Origin: Burkholderiaceae bacterium
Lineage (GTDB): Bacteria > Pseudomonadota > Gammaproteobacteria > Burkholderiales > Burkholderiaceae_C
Length of the DNA stretch: 42,556 bases
Reading direction: 5' to 3'
NCBI GenBank assembly: GCA_016790515.1
Contig: JAEUOY010000034.1
Coordinates: forward strand, 1 to 42,556
Part shown: piece after piece, positions 1-7,687 of the stretch
Layout of the letters: every line of letters begins with the position of its first letter
Numbering within the stretch: position 1 is the stretch's first letter
The notes under the pieces: model-generated
The model's database searches: none
The model's input: only the letters and a program-made list of their open reading frames with translations
Told to the model about the DNA's origin: nothing
Translations under genes and position numbers: made by a program

Positions 1-28
1 GGTGACCGGGTGCACCGTTCGACCTGCC

Positions 29-850
29 TCAGCCGAACGCCCGTTCGTTGGCCAGCGACGGAATCCTGCGCCGCGTGTCGGCGACGCGCCGCAGGTCGAT
101 CTCGGCGCAGACGACGCCGGGATCTTCGCCCGCGTCGGCCAGCACGTCGCCCCACGGGTCGATGATCAGCGAGTGACCGTAGACCTCGGCGCCGCCAGCG
201 AGTACGCCACACTGTCCGGGCGCGAGCACGTAGGCACCGTTCTCGATGGCCCGCGCGCGCAGCAGCACTTCCCAGTGGGCGCGCCCGGTCGGCCGCGTGA
301 ACGCGCTGGGCACCGCCAGCAGCGAGGCGCCACGCTTGGCATGGCTGCGGTACAGCGCCGGAAAGCGCAGGTCATAGCACACTGACATGCCCAGCGCACC
401 CTGCGCCAGATCGACGACCACGGCACGGTCGCCGGGTGCGATGGACGCGCTTTCGCGGAAGCTGCTGCCGTCGGGCAGGTCGATGTCGAACAGGTGGATC
501 TTGTCGTAGCGCGCGGCGACGTGCCCTGCGGCATCGAGCAGCAGCGAGCGGTTGAAGATGCGCCCGTCGTCCGCCAGCACGCCGATCGAACCGACCAGCA
601 CTTGCACCGCGCGCTCGCGCGCGAAGCGGCCGAAGGCATGAACGGCCGGGTGCTCGGCTTCGGCGCAGGCATGCGGCACGAACTTGCCGTCCACCGCGCT
701 GAGACCGACGCACAACTCGGGCAGCGCCATCAGTGTCGCGCCACGGTCGGCGGCCCCGTGCATCAGCGCCAGCGCGGTGGCGATGTCGGCGTCGACATCG
801 GGCGTGGCGCCGTACTGCACGCAGGCGGCGATGAAGCTTGTCTGGGACAT
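29..850 (-). CDS. Carbon-nitrogen hydrolase, NIT1-like (deaminated glutathione amidase type)
   Basis: This 273-residue protein belongs to the nitrilase/amidase superfamily. The Glu-Lys-Cys triad is visible as E45 (ALPEL), K117 (YDKIHL) and C158 (SVCYDLRFP). The stretches HLFDID, CYDLRFP and HWEVLLRARAIE are those of the NIT1/NIT2 branch, which hydrolyses amides of 2-oxo acids such as deaminated glutathione or 2-oxoglutaramate, in the cytoplasm. It is the last gene of a three-gene minus-strand operon: its ATG lies 13 nt after the stop of the FAD-linked dehydrogenase. Length is normal for the family and the ORF is intact. The family assignment is firm. The exact substrate (deaminated glutathione versus an omega-amide) is inferred from motif resemblance only. 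Confidence 0.85.
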   Translation of the reverse strand: MSQTSFIAACVQYGATPDVDADIATALALMHGAADRGATLMALPELCVGLSAVDGKFVPHACAEAEHPAVHAFGRFARERAVQVLVGSIGVLADDGRIFNRSLLLDAAGHVAARYDKIHLFDIDLPDGSSFRESASIAPGDRAVVVDLAQGALGMSVCYDLRFPALYRSHAKRGASLLAVPSAFTRPTGRAHWEVLLRARAIENGAYVLAPGQCGVLAGGAEVYGHSLIIDPWGDVLADAGEDPGVVCAEIDLRRVADTRRRIPSLANERAFG

Positions 851-863
851 GGGGGCTCGCGAT

Positions 864-2246
864 TCAGGCCGGCAGCAGCTTGCCGGGGTTGAGGATGTGG
901 GACGGGTCGAGCGCGGCCTTCAGCCGACGCATCAGCGCGATCTCGGCGGCGTTGCGCGTGATGCCGAGGTCGTCGCGCTTGTCGCGGCCGATGCCATGCT
1001 CGGCGGAGATCGAGCCGCGGAAGGCGCCGACCGCGTCGTGCACGCAGCGCTTCACCTGCCTAGCATCGACCCCCGGTGCGTCGTCGGTGGCGACCACCAG
1101 GTGCAGGTTGCCGTCGCCGAGGTGCCCGAAGCACAACAGCCGGATCGGCGGCGACAGCGCGGCCAGTGCCGCGCGGCAACTGGCGACGAAGGCTTCGGTG
1201 GCACCGGCGGCGATGCTGACGTCGTAGCCGGACAAGCGCTTGAAGTGGCGCATCAGTTCGGCGTTGGCCTCGCGCAGCGCCCAGAAGCGCTCGGCCTGCA
1301 CGCCGGACTGCGCCACCGTGGCATCGGCCACCGTGCCGGCCCCCATCAATTCCGCCAGCTCGGCGGTCAGGCGCTCGTCATCGCCCTGCGGGTCGGGGCC
1401 TTGCAGCTCGATCAGCAGCGTGAGTCCCTCGTCCAGCGGCAGCGGCGCCTCGCCGAGTGCCGCCGTCGCAAAGGCGTAGTAGTCGGGCCACATGGCCTCG
1501 AACGCGGTCAGACCCGGCAGTGCCCGGCCGAGGCGGCGCAGCACCTGGTAGGCGGCGGTCACGTCCGGCACCCGCGCGAGCGCGACGCTGCGCCCAGCCG
1601 GGCGCTCGGCCAGCCGCAGCACCGCCTGCGTGACGATGCCCAGCGTGCCCTCGGTGCCGATGAACAACTGCTTCAGGTCGTGGCCGGTGTTGTTCTTCAT
1701 CAGCGCGTTCATCGAGTCGATGACCTCGCCGTCGGCCAGCACCGCCTCCAGGCCCAGCACTTGCGCGCGCATCATGCCGAAGCGCATCACCTGCACACCG
1801 CCGGCGTTGGTCGATATCGCGCCGCCGACCTGGCACGAGCCGCGCGCGCCGAAATCGACCGGGAACATCAGCCCGGCGGCGTCGGCGGCCTCCTGCAGCG
1901 CCTGCAGCGTGACGCCGGCCTGCGCGGTGACGGTGCGCGCCACCGCGTCCACCCGCGGCGGCGCGTTCATGCGCGACAGGTTGATGACCACCGCGTCGGC
2001 CTGCGGCTGCGCGCCGCCGACGAGTCCGGTGAGGCCGCCCTGAGGCACGACCGGAACCCCGGCCGCGTGGCACAGCGCCAGCGCCCGGCTCACCTCCCGC
2101 GTCTCGCGCGGCAGCACCACCGCCAGCGGCACCACCGGCGCCGCTGCGGTCCAGTCGCGGTGGAAGCGCGGGTCGGAGTCGGTGCCGCGCTGCACCCGGT
2201 CCGCGCCGAGCGCCGCGACGAGACGGTCGACGACCTCGGTATCCAT
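864..2246 (-). CDS. FAD-binding oxidoreductase, D-2-hydroxyglutarate/glycolate dehydrogenase type
   Basis: The 460-residue product is a VAO/PCMH-type flavoprotein related to GlcD, D-lactate and D-2-hydroxyglutarate dehydrogenases. The FAD-binding part carries PQGGLTGLVGG at about residue 69 and GGAISTNAGG further on. The C-terminal cap has GHLGDGNLH near 371, EHGIG near 416 and the family's closing DPSHILNPGK. Enzymes of this group oxidise D-2-hydroxy acids to 2-oxo acids and pass electrons to a flavoprotein or quinone carrier. No GlcE or GlcF partner is nearby, which favours the stand-alone D-2-hydroxyglutarate-type enzyme over the glycolate oxidase complex. I chose the ATG at 2246 because it sits 8 nt after the stop of the upstream binding-protein gene and gives the normal length. 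The precise substrate is not readable from sequence. Confidence 0.86.
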   Translation of the reverse strand: MDTEVVDRLVAALGADRVQRGTDSDPRFHRDWTAAAPVVPLAVVLPRETREVSRALALCHAAGVPVVPQGGLTGLVGGAQPQADAVVINLSRMNAPPRVDAVARTVTAQAGVTLQALQEAADAAGLMFPVDFGARGSCQVGGAISTNAGGVQVMRFGMMRAQVLGLEAVLADGEVIDSMNALMKNNTGHDLKQLFIGTEGTLGIVTQAVLRLAERPAGRSVALARVPDVTAAYQVLRRLGRALPGLTAFEAMWPDYYAFATAALGEAPLPLDEGLTLLIELQGPDPQGDDERLTAELAELMGAGTVADATVAQSGVQAERFWALREANAELMRHFKRLSGYDVSIAAGATEAFVASCRAALAALSPPIRLLCFGHLGDGNLHLVVATDDAPGVDARQVKRCVHDAVGAFRGSISAEHGIGRDKRDDLGITRNAAEIALMRRLKAALDPSHILNPGKLLPA

Positions 2247-2254
2247 GCCCGGGC

Positions 2255-3241
2255 TCACTGCGGGTCGTACTTGATCGACTTGAACAGCTTGCGGTAGCGC
2301 TCGATCTCGCCGGCGTAGATGCGGTCGAGTTCGGCCACCGGCATCGGCGCGGCGACCTCGCCGCCGGTGCTTTCGATGCCCGCGCGCACTGACGCGTTCT
2401 TCAGCAGTTCGTTGCCGGCCTGGTTGACGCGGGCCACCGCCGCATCGGGTGCCGCCTTGGGCAACTGCAGACCGACCCAGATGTCGAAGACGAAATCGTT
2501 CGTCAGCTTCGATTGCGGCAGCAGCGGCACCTCCGGGAACATCGGGTGCGGCTTGGTGGCCGCCACGCCCAGCGCCTTGGCCCGGCCCTCCTTGATCATC
2601 CCCGGAACCGGCCCGGCGAGCGCAAAGAAGGCCATGTCGACCTGGCCGCCGCCGATGTCGGTGATCAGCTGCGTGCCACCCTTGTAGGGCACGTGCGTCA
2701 TCTTCAGCCCGGTCGCGGCGGCGAGCTTCTCGCCCAGCAGGTGGTACAGCGAGCCGGGGCCGACGCTGCCGTAGCTGATGTCCTTGCCCTTGGCCCAGGC
2801 GACGAACTCGTCGACGTTGCGCGCCGGAATGTCCTTGCGCACCATCAGCACGACCGGGGTGCGCGTCAGCATCGTCGCCAGGCGCAGGTCCTCGGGCTTG
2901 AACTTCACCGCCTGCAGCGCCAGCGGCGACAGCACCAGTTCGATCGGCGTGCCGAAGACCTGCATGTGGCCATCGGGCGGTGCGCCCAGCACGCGCTGCA
3001 CGCCCAGCGCGCCGCTGACGCCGCCGATGTTGTCGACGATCACCGTCTGGCCGAGCAGCTTCTGGTACTCGGCCTGGATCAGCCGCGCGGCATGGTCCGA
3101 GGCGCCGCCGGCCGGATACGGCACGACCAGGGTCACCGTCTTGGACGGGAAGTTCTGCGCCGACGCGGTCATGGGGCCCAGGGCGCCCAGGGCGAGGGCA
3201 AGCCCCAGGACGAGGCGACGAGAGGGCAGGCAGTGGTTCAT
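2255..3241 (-). CDS. Bug-family (tripartite tricarboxylate transporter) substrate-binding protein
   Basis: The 328-residue precursor starts with a typical signal peptide (basic MNHCLPSRR, hydrophobic core, cleavage after ASA near residue 29) and goes on with VTLVVPYPAGGASD, the Bug/TctC ligand loop whose Asp contacts a carboxylate ligand. It should bind an organic acid in the periplasm. No TctA or TctB membrane subunit gene is present, so it is an orphan Bug protein, as is common in Burkholderiales. A GGAGAG Shine-Dalgarno precedes the ATG. It is the first gene of an operon with the dehydrogenase and amidase and is divergent from a LysR gene that probably controls it. The ligand is inferred only as an organic acid consumed by the neighbouring enzymes. 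Confidence 0.9.
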   Translation of the reverse strand: MNHCLPSRRLVLGLALALGALGPMTASAQNFPSKTVTLVVPYPAGGASDHAARLIQAEYQKLLGQTVIVDNIGGVSGALGVQRVLGAPPDGHMQVFGTPIELVLSPLALQAVKFKPEDLRLATMLTRTPVVLMVRKDIPARNVDEFVAWAKGKDISYGSVGPGSLYHLLGEKLAAATGLKMTHVPYKGGTQLITDIGGGQVDMAFFALAGPVPGMIKEGRAKALGVAATKPHPMFPEVPLLPQSKLTNDFVFDIWVGLQLPKAAPDAAVARVNQAGNELLKNASVRAGIESTGGEVAAPMPVAELDRIYAGEIERYRKLFKSIKYDPQ

Positions 3242-3295
3242 TGAGGCTCTCCGGCGATAGACTGAATTCGGTGGGCCGGACTGTAGGCAGCGGGC

Positions 3296-3306
3296 GTACG
3301 ACGTAC
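3296..3306. promoter_or_regulatory. Candidate LysR operator in the divergent region
   Basis: A perfect inverted repeat GTACG-A-CGTAC lies between the divergent Bug and lysR genes (spacer 3242-3373). It also fits a loose T-N11-A pattern (T3297, A3309), as expected for LysR-type binding sites. The match is short, and no second site was confirmed. Confidence 0.35.
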
Positions 3307-3373
3307 AAACGACTTCGCGTTGGGCACCCGCCCCAGGAAAGCTTGTGCCGGCAGCGGCATCACCGGAGCGCCC

Positions 3374-4294
3374 ATGAGCCTGCGATTCGTCAAGAGCTTC
3401 GTCGCCACGGCCGAGCTCGGCAGCTTCGCCAAGGCGGCGGAGGCCTTGTTCGTCACCCAGGCGGCGATTGCCGCGCGCGTGGCCAAGCTCGAGGAAGAGC
3501 TGGGCGTGATGCTGTTCCGCCGCGAAGGCTCGTCGCTGCACCTGACCGAACAGGGCCAGCAGGCACTGGCCGCGGCGCGCAACCTGGCGGCACAGGCCGA
3601 CCAGTTCCTGCAACAGGTGCGCGATCCCCGGTTGACCGCGGGCACCCTGCGCGTCGCCTGGACCGGCTTCGTGTCGCATCTGCTGCAGCCGGCGCTGGTC
3701 CTGGAGCTTCAGCGGCGGCATCCGCAGCTGGGGCTGGAGTTCCAGACGCTGTCGAGCCTGGAAGTGATCGACAGCCTGGCCGAAGGGCGCGCCGACCTGG
3801 CCATCAGCGTGGGCGTGCAGGCGCGGCGCCGTTGGCTGAGCATGCCGCTGTTCGACCTGGCCCTGCGCTGGGTGGCGAGCACGCGGATGTTCCCGGCGGG
3901 GCAGCGCGTCGAGCTGGCCGATATCACGGCCAGGCCCGTCATCACCTATCCGGTGGGAACGCTGCCTTACCAGGCGACGCTGCGGCAGTTGCAGCCGTTG
4001 GGCCGTGCGCTGCCGCCGCTGGTCGTCGTCGACACGGTGGCCGACGCGCTCACGCTGACCGCCGCCGGCGTGGGCAGCTGCGTGCTGCCACCAGTGGTGA
4101 TTCGCGACGCGCTCGTGGCGGGGACGCTGCGCGAGCTCGACGTGCCGCCGCCGCTGACCGGCCTGTCGTTCCACGCCGCGTACCGCGACCACGGCGACGG
4201 GGCCGGACTGTGCGCCGGGGTCTGCCAGCTCATCAGCGACCTGGCGCGGTTGCGGCTCGAGGGCGATGCCGCCGCGACGCGCCTGTCGGGATGA
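3374..4294 (+). CDS. LysR-family transcriptional regulator
   Basis: This 306-residue protein has the LysR layout: an N-terminal winged helix-turn-helix (residues about 3-62, with FAKAAEALFVTQAAIAARV as the HTH and LGVMLFRRE as the wing) followed by a periplasmic-binding-protein-like effector domain. The ATG at 3374 places the HTH at the usual distance from the N terminus; an upstream in-frame start at 3320 would add 18 atypical residues. It is divergent from the Bug/dehydrogenase/amidase operon, so it most likely senses the transported acid or its product and switches that operon. The effector is unknown. The 177 nt after its stop hold no gene or terminator I can recognise. Confidence 0.9.
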   Translation: MSLRFVKSFVATAELGSFAKAAEALFVTQAAIAARVAKLEEELGVMLFRREGSSLHLTEQGQQALAAARNLAAQADQFLQQVRDPRLTAGTLRVAWTGFVSHLLQPALVLELQRRHPQLGLEFQTLSSLEVIDSLAEGRADLAISVGVQARRRWLSMPLFDLALRWVASTRMFPAGQRVELADITARPVITYPVGTLPYQATLRQLQPLGRALPPLVVVDTVADALTLTAAGVGSCVLPPVVIRDALVAGTLRELDVPPPLTGLSFHAAYRDHGDGAGLCAGVCQLISDLARLRLEGDAAATRLSG

Positions 4295-4471
4295 TGCCCG
4301 GACGCCTGCCGAGAAGGCCGCCGCGGGATCCGTGGCCTCTCGAGATGGCCTGGGCCCGACCTTGACCAGAGGCTGGCGCTGGCCGCTGGCGCGATTTCAC
4401 CGTCCCGTCCGGACCGGCGGCACGGCGACGACAGCCGGCGCATGGCCGTGCACCCTCGGACGCGAAACGGC

Positions 4472-6589
4472 TCAGATCATCGTCAGCAGCGGTGCCTCGG
4501 CGCCGGCGTTCTGCCGCACGAAGGCCTCGATGCCTTCGGCCGGCTGCGGCCGGCTGATCAGGAAGCCCTGCAGCGCGCTGCAGCCGATGCGGTGCAGGAA
4601 GTCGCGCTGGGCGACGGTCTCCACGCCTTCGGCGACGACCCGGATGCCCAGCGCGCCGGCCAGCTGCACGATCGCCTGCACCAGCACCCGGTCGTCCTCG
4701 TCGCCGGGCAGCCCGGTGACGAAGCTGCGGTCGATCTTGACCTTCGACGGCCTCAGGTGCTTCAGGTAGGCCAGCGACGAGTAGCCGGTGCCGAAATCGT
4801 CGACCGCCAGCGGCAGGCCCAGGCCGCGCAGGTTCTCGACGATGCGCCTCGTCGTCTGGGTGTCGGTCATCAGCACGCTCTCGGTCAGCTCGATCTCCAG
4901 TTCGTGCGGCTGCACGCCGAAATCGGCCATCGCGCGGGTCAGCGTGTCCAGCAGGCGGTGGTTGCGGAACTCCAGCGCCGACACGTTGACCGCGACGCTG
5001 CCGAAGGCCATGCCGCTGGCCTTCCAGCGCGCGATCTGGGCGCAGGCGCTGCGGATGGTCCAGGCGCCCAGCTCGCTGATCAGGCCGCAGTGCTCGGCGG
5101 CGGCGATGAACTCGAGCGGCGGCACCATGCCGCGCCCGGGGTGCTGCCAGCGGACCAGCGCCTCGCAGCCCAGCAGGGCACCGCTGACGGCGTCGACCTG
5201 CGGCTGGTAGTGCAGCACGAATTCGCCCTTCGCCAGCGCCCGTCGCAGCTCGCGCTCGAGCTGCAGCGAGGTCTGCAACTGGGCGTTGAACTCGGCGCGG
5301 AAGAAGCTGACCCGCGCCCGACCGAGGTGCTTGGCCGCGTACATCGCGGTGTCGGCATGGCGCACCAGGGTTTCGGGGTCGCTGGCATCGTCGGGGTAGA
5401 GCGCCACGCCGATGCTGGCCGACACCGCGACCTCGCGGCCGTCGACGCTCACCGGCCGTTCCATCTCCTTGAGCAGGCGGTCGGCGGTGCTGGCCACTTC
5501 GTCCCAGGCATCGCCGTCGTGCAGCAGCACGATGAATTCGTCGCCGCTGTGGCGGCAGACCACGTCGGACGCGCGCACCGCCGAGCGCAGGCGCGCGGCC
5601 AGCGTCGCCAGAAGATGGTCGCCGGCGGCGTGGCCCAGCGTGTCGTTGACCGACTTGAAGCGGTCGACGTCGATGAACAGCAGCGCCAGGCGGCCGCCAT
5701 CGCGTGCCGCCGCCGCCACGGCGGCCTGCGTCAGCGCGCTGAACAGCGCCCGGTTCGGCAGCCCGGTCAGGCTGTCGTGCAGCGCGATCTTCTCGAGCTC
5801 GGCCTTCTGGGCCTCGAGCTGGTCGAACAGCGCATCGATCTGCTGGTGTACGTCGTTGAGGTGCGCGCCGAGCTGGCCCAGCTCGTCGCGGCGGTCCCAG
5901 CGGACCGGCTTCAGGTCGGCGCGCGAGGCGATCTGGCTGGCCTGGCGCTTGAGCCGGCGGATCGGCGCCAGCAGCCGCCGGTACAGCACGCCCAGCAGCA
6001 GCAGCACGCTCAGCAGCACCTGCAGCGCGGCCAGCTCGATCGTCGCCTGCCGCCGTTCGGCCAGCAGCCGGTCGATCTGGCCCGGGTCGAACCAGAGCTC
6101 CAGCTCGCCCAGCGTCGCGCCCTCGTGCAGGATCGTGGTCTTCAGCGGCACGCCGCTGAACGGGGCCTGCTGCGCGCGGGCCAGCACGGTGGGCTCGGCC
6201 AGCGGGCGCCGCTCGGTCAGCCGCAGGCTCAGCACCGAGGGGTTGTCCAGCGCCCGCTGTGCCACCCGGCGCATCTGCACATCGTCGAGCGACCACATCG
6301 GCTCGACCAGGGCGTTGGACGTCATCAGCAGCACGGCCTGGCGGTTCTGCTCGATCAGCGGCTGCTGGGCCTCGCGGGTGAGCCGCTGCTCCAGATGCCA
6401 GAGGATCAGCGTCGGCGCCAGCACGGCCGCGGCGATGGCGATCAAGACGGTGCTGCGGATCGACAGCATCGGCCAGCGCAGGGTCTTGTCGTTCTTGTTC
6501 CCGTCTTGCGGTGACGCGAGCGCCGAGGAATTCGGGCTGGGCGTGGGTGTCATCGGGGATCGGGTGTCGGGGACGCGTGGGACCGGCAT
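4472..6589 (-). CDS. Membrane-bound GGDEF-EAL protein (c-di-GMP turnover)
   Basis: The product is 705 residues if read from the ATG at 6589, or 693 from the ATG at 6553. Two membrane segments (about residues 44-64 and 184-205) flank a periplasmic sensor of roughly 120 residues. A HAMP-like linker follows, then a GGDEF domain whose signature reads SGDEF (348-352), with an I-site RASD (339-342) five residues upstream and metal ligand FIDVDRFK. The C-terminal EAL domain has CEALVRW (E476), LTESVLM and DDFGTGYSS, so the phosphodiesterase site looks complete. The Ser for the first Gly of GGDEF is tolerated in some active cyclases, so both activities are possible; phosphodiesterase is the safer call. 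It is divergent from another GGDEF-like gene. The periplasmic signal is unknown. Confidence 0.92.
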   Translation of the reverse strand: MPVPRVPDTRSPMTPTPSPNSSALASPQDGNKNDKTLRWPMLSIRSTVLIAIAAAVLAPTLILWHLEQRLTREAQQPLIEQNRQAVLLMTSNALVEPMWSLDDVQMRRVAQRALDNPSVLSLRLTERRPLAEPTVLARAQQAPFSGVPLKTTILHEGATLGELELWFDPGQIDRLLAERRQATIELAALQVLLSVLLLLGVLYRRLLAPIRRLKRQASQIASRADLKPVRWDRRDELGQLGAHLNDVHQQIDALFDQLEAQKAELEKIALHDSLTGLPNRALFSALTQAAVAAAARDGGRLALLFIDVDRFKSVNDTLGHAAGDHLLATLAARLRSAVRASDVVCRHSGDEFIVLLHDGDAWDEVASTADRLLKEMERPVSVDGREVAVSASIGVALYPDDASDPETLVRHADTAMYAAKHLGRARVSFFRAEFNAQLQTSLQLERELRRALAKGEFVLHYQPQVDAVSGALLGCEALVRWQHPGRGMVPPLEFIAAAEHCGLISELGAWTIRSACAQIARWKASGMAFGSVAVNVSALEFRNHRLLDTLTRAMADFGVQPHELEIELTESVLMTDTQTTRRIVENLRGLGLPLAVDDFGTGYSSLAYLKHLRPSKVKIDRSFVTGLPGDEDDRVLVQAIVQLAGALGIRVVAEGVETVAQRDFLHRIGCSALQGFLISRPQPAEGIEAFVRQNAGAEAPLLTMI

Positions 6590-6754
6590 CGTGGCCCAAC
6601 TGCCGCTTGATCCGGGTCATTTCGGCCGCCGCGCGAACGGTCTGCAGCGCGTTGCAGCATGCCGGCAGTAGCCTACCACCGCGGCAGCGGCGACCGGGTA
6701 GTTCCCAGCGTGGCAGCGGCGGCGACCGTGCGGCATGATCGTGAGCAATCGCAC

Positions 6755-7660
6755 ATGAGCCATCCCATCCAACTGCTGCACCTCGGCGCCACCGCGCCCG
6801 ACCTGTCGACCTCGGCCTTCGGGCCCTTCGTGGTCCACGCGGTGGCCGACCTCGACCAGCTCGCCTCGGCGCTCGACCGCCAGGCCTACGACGCGGTGGT
6901 CATCGAGCAGGCCGATGCCGAGGCCCTGCCGGTGCTGGCCGCCTGGCCGCGCCTGGCCCGGGCCGTGCTCGACGCGGCCGTGCTGGTGCTGGCGCCCGAG
7001 CCCGGCGCGAGCGCTGCCGTGCGGCTGGTGCAGCTCGGTGTGCAGGAGGTGATGCCGCTGCGCGAGACCGGCAGCGCCACGCTGGCCCGGTGTGCCCGGC
7101 TGGCGGTGGAGCGCAAGCGGCTGGAGATCGCCGCGCGCAAGGCCTACGCCACCGACCTGGCCACCGGGCTGCCGAATCACGCGCAGTTGATGGAGCACAT
7201 GTCTCACCTGCTGGCGCTGCGCGAGCGCGAGCCGGCGGCGATGGCGCTGCTGGCCTTGCGCATCGTCGGGCTGGCTGCCACCGAGGCCCGCCTGGGCACC
7301 GAGGCGGCCAACGTGTTGCGCCGCAAGGTCGCCGTGCGGCTGCGCTCGGGTCTGCGCGCCAGCGACGTGGTGGCCTCGGTGGGCGCCGACAGCTTCGTCG
7401 TGCTGCTGGCCTGGATCGACGATGCGGCCAACGCCGAGCGCGTGGCGGCGAAGCTGGCTGGTTCGCTGCAGCGGCCTTTCTCGGTCGCCGGCCAGGACGT
7501 CGCCGTCGCCGTCTCGACCGGCGTGGCCCAGTACCCGCTCCAGGGCAAGGAGGCCGACGCGCTGCTGCGCCGTGCCCTCGGCCAGGCCGGTGACGCCAGG
7601 GCCACGGGACGCGCGGGGCTCGGGCCGCGCGGCGGCAGCACCGCGGCCAACGACGAGTGA
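6755..7660 (+). CDS. Degenerate receiver + degenerate GGDEF protein, possible c-di-GMP receptor
   Basis: This 301-residue cytoplasmic protein has two parts. Residues 1-115 resemble a response-regulator receiver, but the phosphoacceptor position in YDAVVIEQ appears to be Glu instead of Asp. Residues about 130-290 align with GGDEF domains: TDLATGLPNHAQL corresponds to the family's DxLTGLPNR, and the active-site signature is GADSF (210-214). The metal-binding Asp stretch is replaced by LLALRIVGL, so cyclase activity is unlikely. The inhibitory-site motif RASD (201-204) is kept exactly five residues before the signature. I chose ATG 6755; an upstream in-frame ATG at 6659 adds 32 residues of poor quality. 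It is divergent from the GGDEF-EAL gene. Confidence 0.8.
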   Translation: MSHPIQLLHLGATAPDLSTSAFGPFVVHAVADLDQLASALDRQAYDAVVIEQADAEALPVLAAWPRLARAVLDAAVLVLAPEPGASAAVRLVQLGVQEVMPLRETGSATLARCARLAVERKRLEIAARKAYATDLATGLPNHAQLMEHMSHLLALREREPAAMALLALRIVGLAATEARLGTEAANVLRRKVAVRLRSGLRASDVVASVGADSFVVLLAWIDDAANAERVAAKLAGSLQRPFSVAGQDVAVAVSTGVAQYPLQGKEADALLRRALGQAGDARATGRAGLGPRGGSTAANDE

Positions 7661-7687
7661 ACGGCCGCGGCGCGACGCGTTATCGCG

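Noticed and set aside
684-2297. Long open frame antisense to the FAD-linked dehydrogenase
   Set aside because: High-GC sequence gives long antisense frames. The translation has no domain and is dominated by Arg, Ala, His and Gln, as expected for a shadow of the real gene.
4295-4471. Possible small gene or RNA between lysR and the GGDEF-EAL gene
   Set aside because: No start with a ribosome site, no terminator, and no convincing stem was found in these 177 bases.
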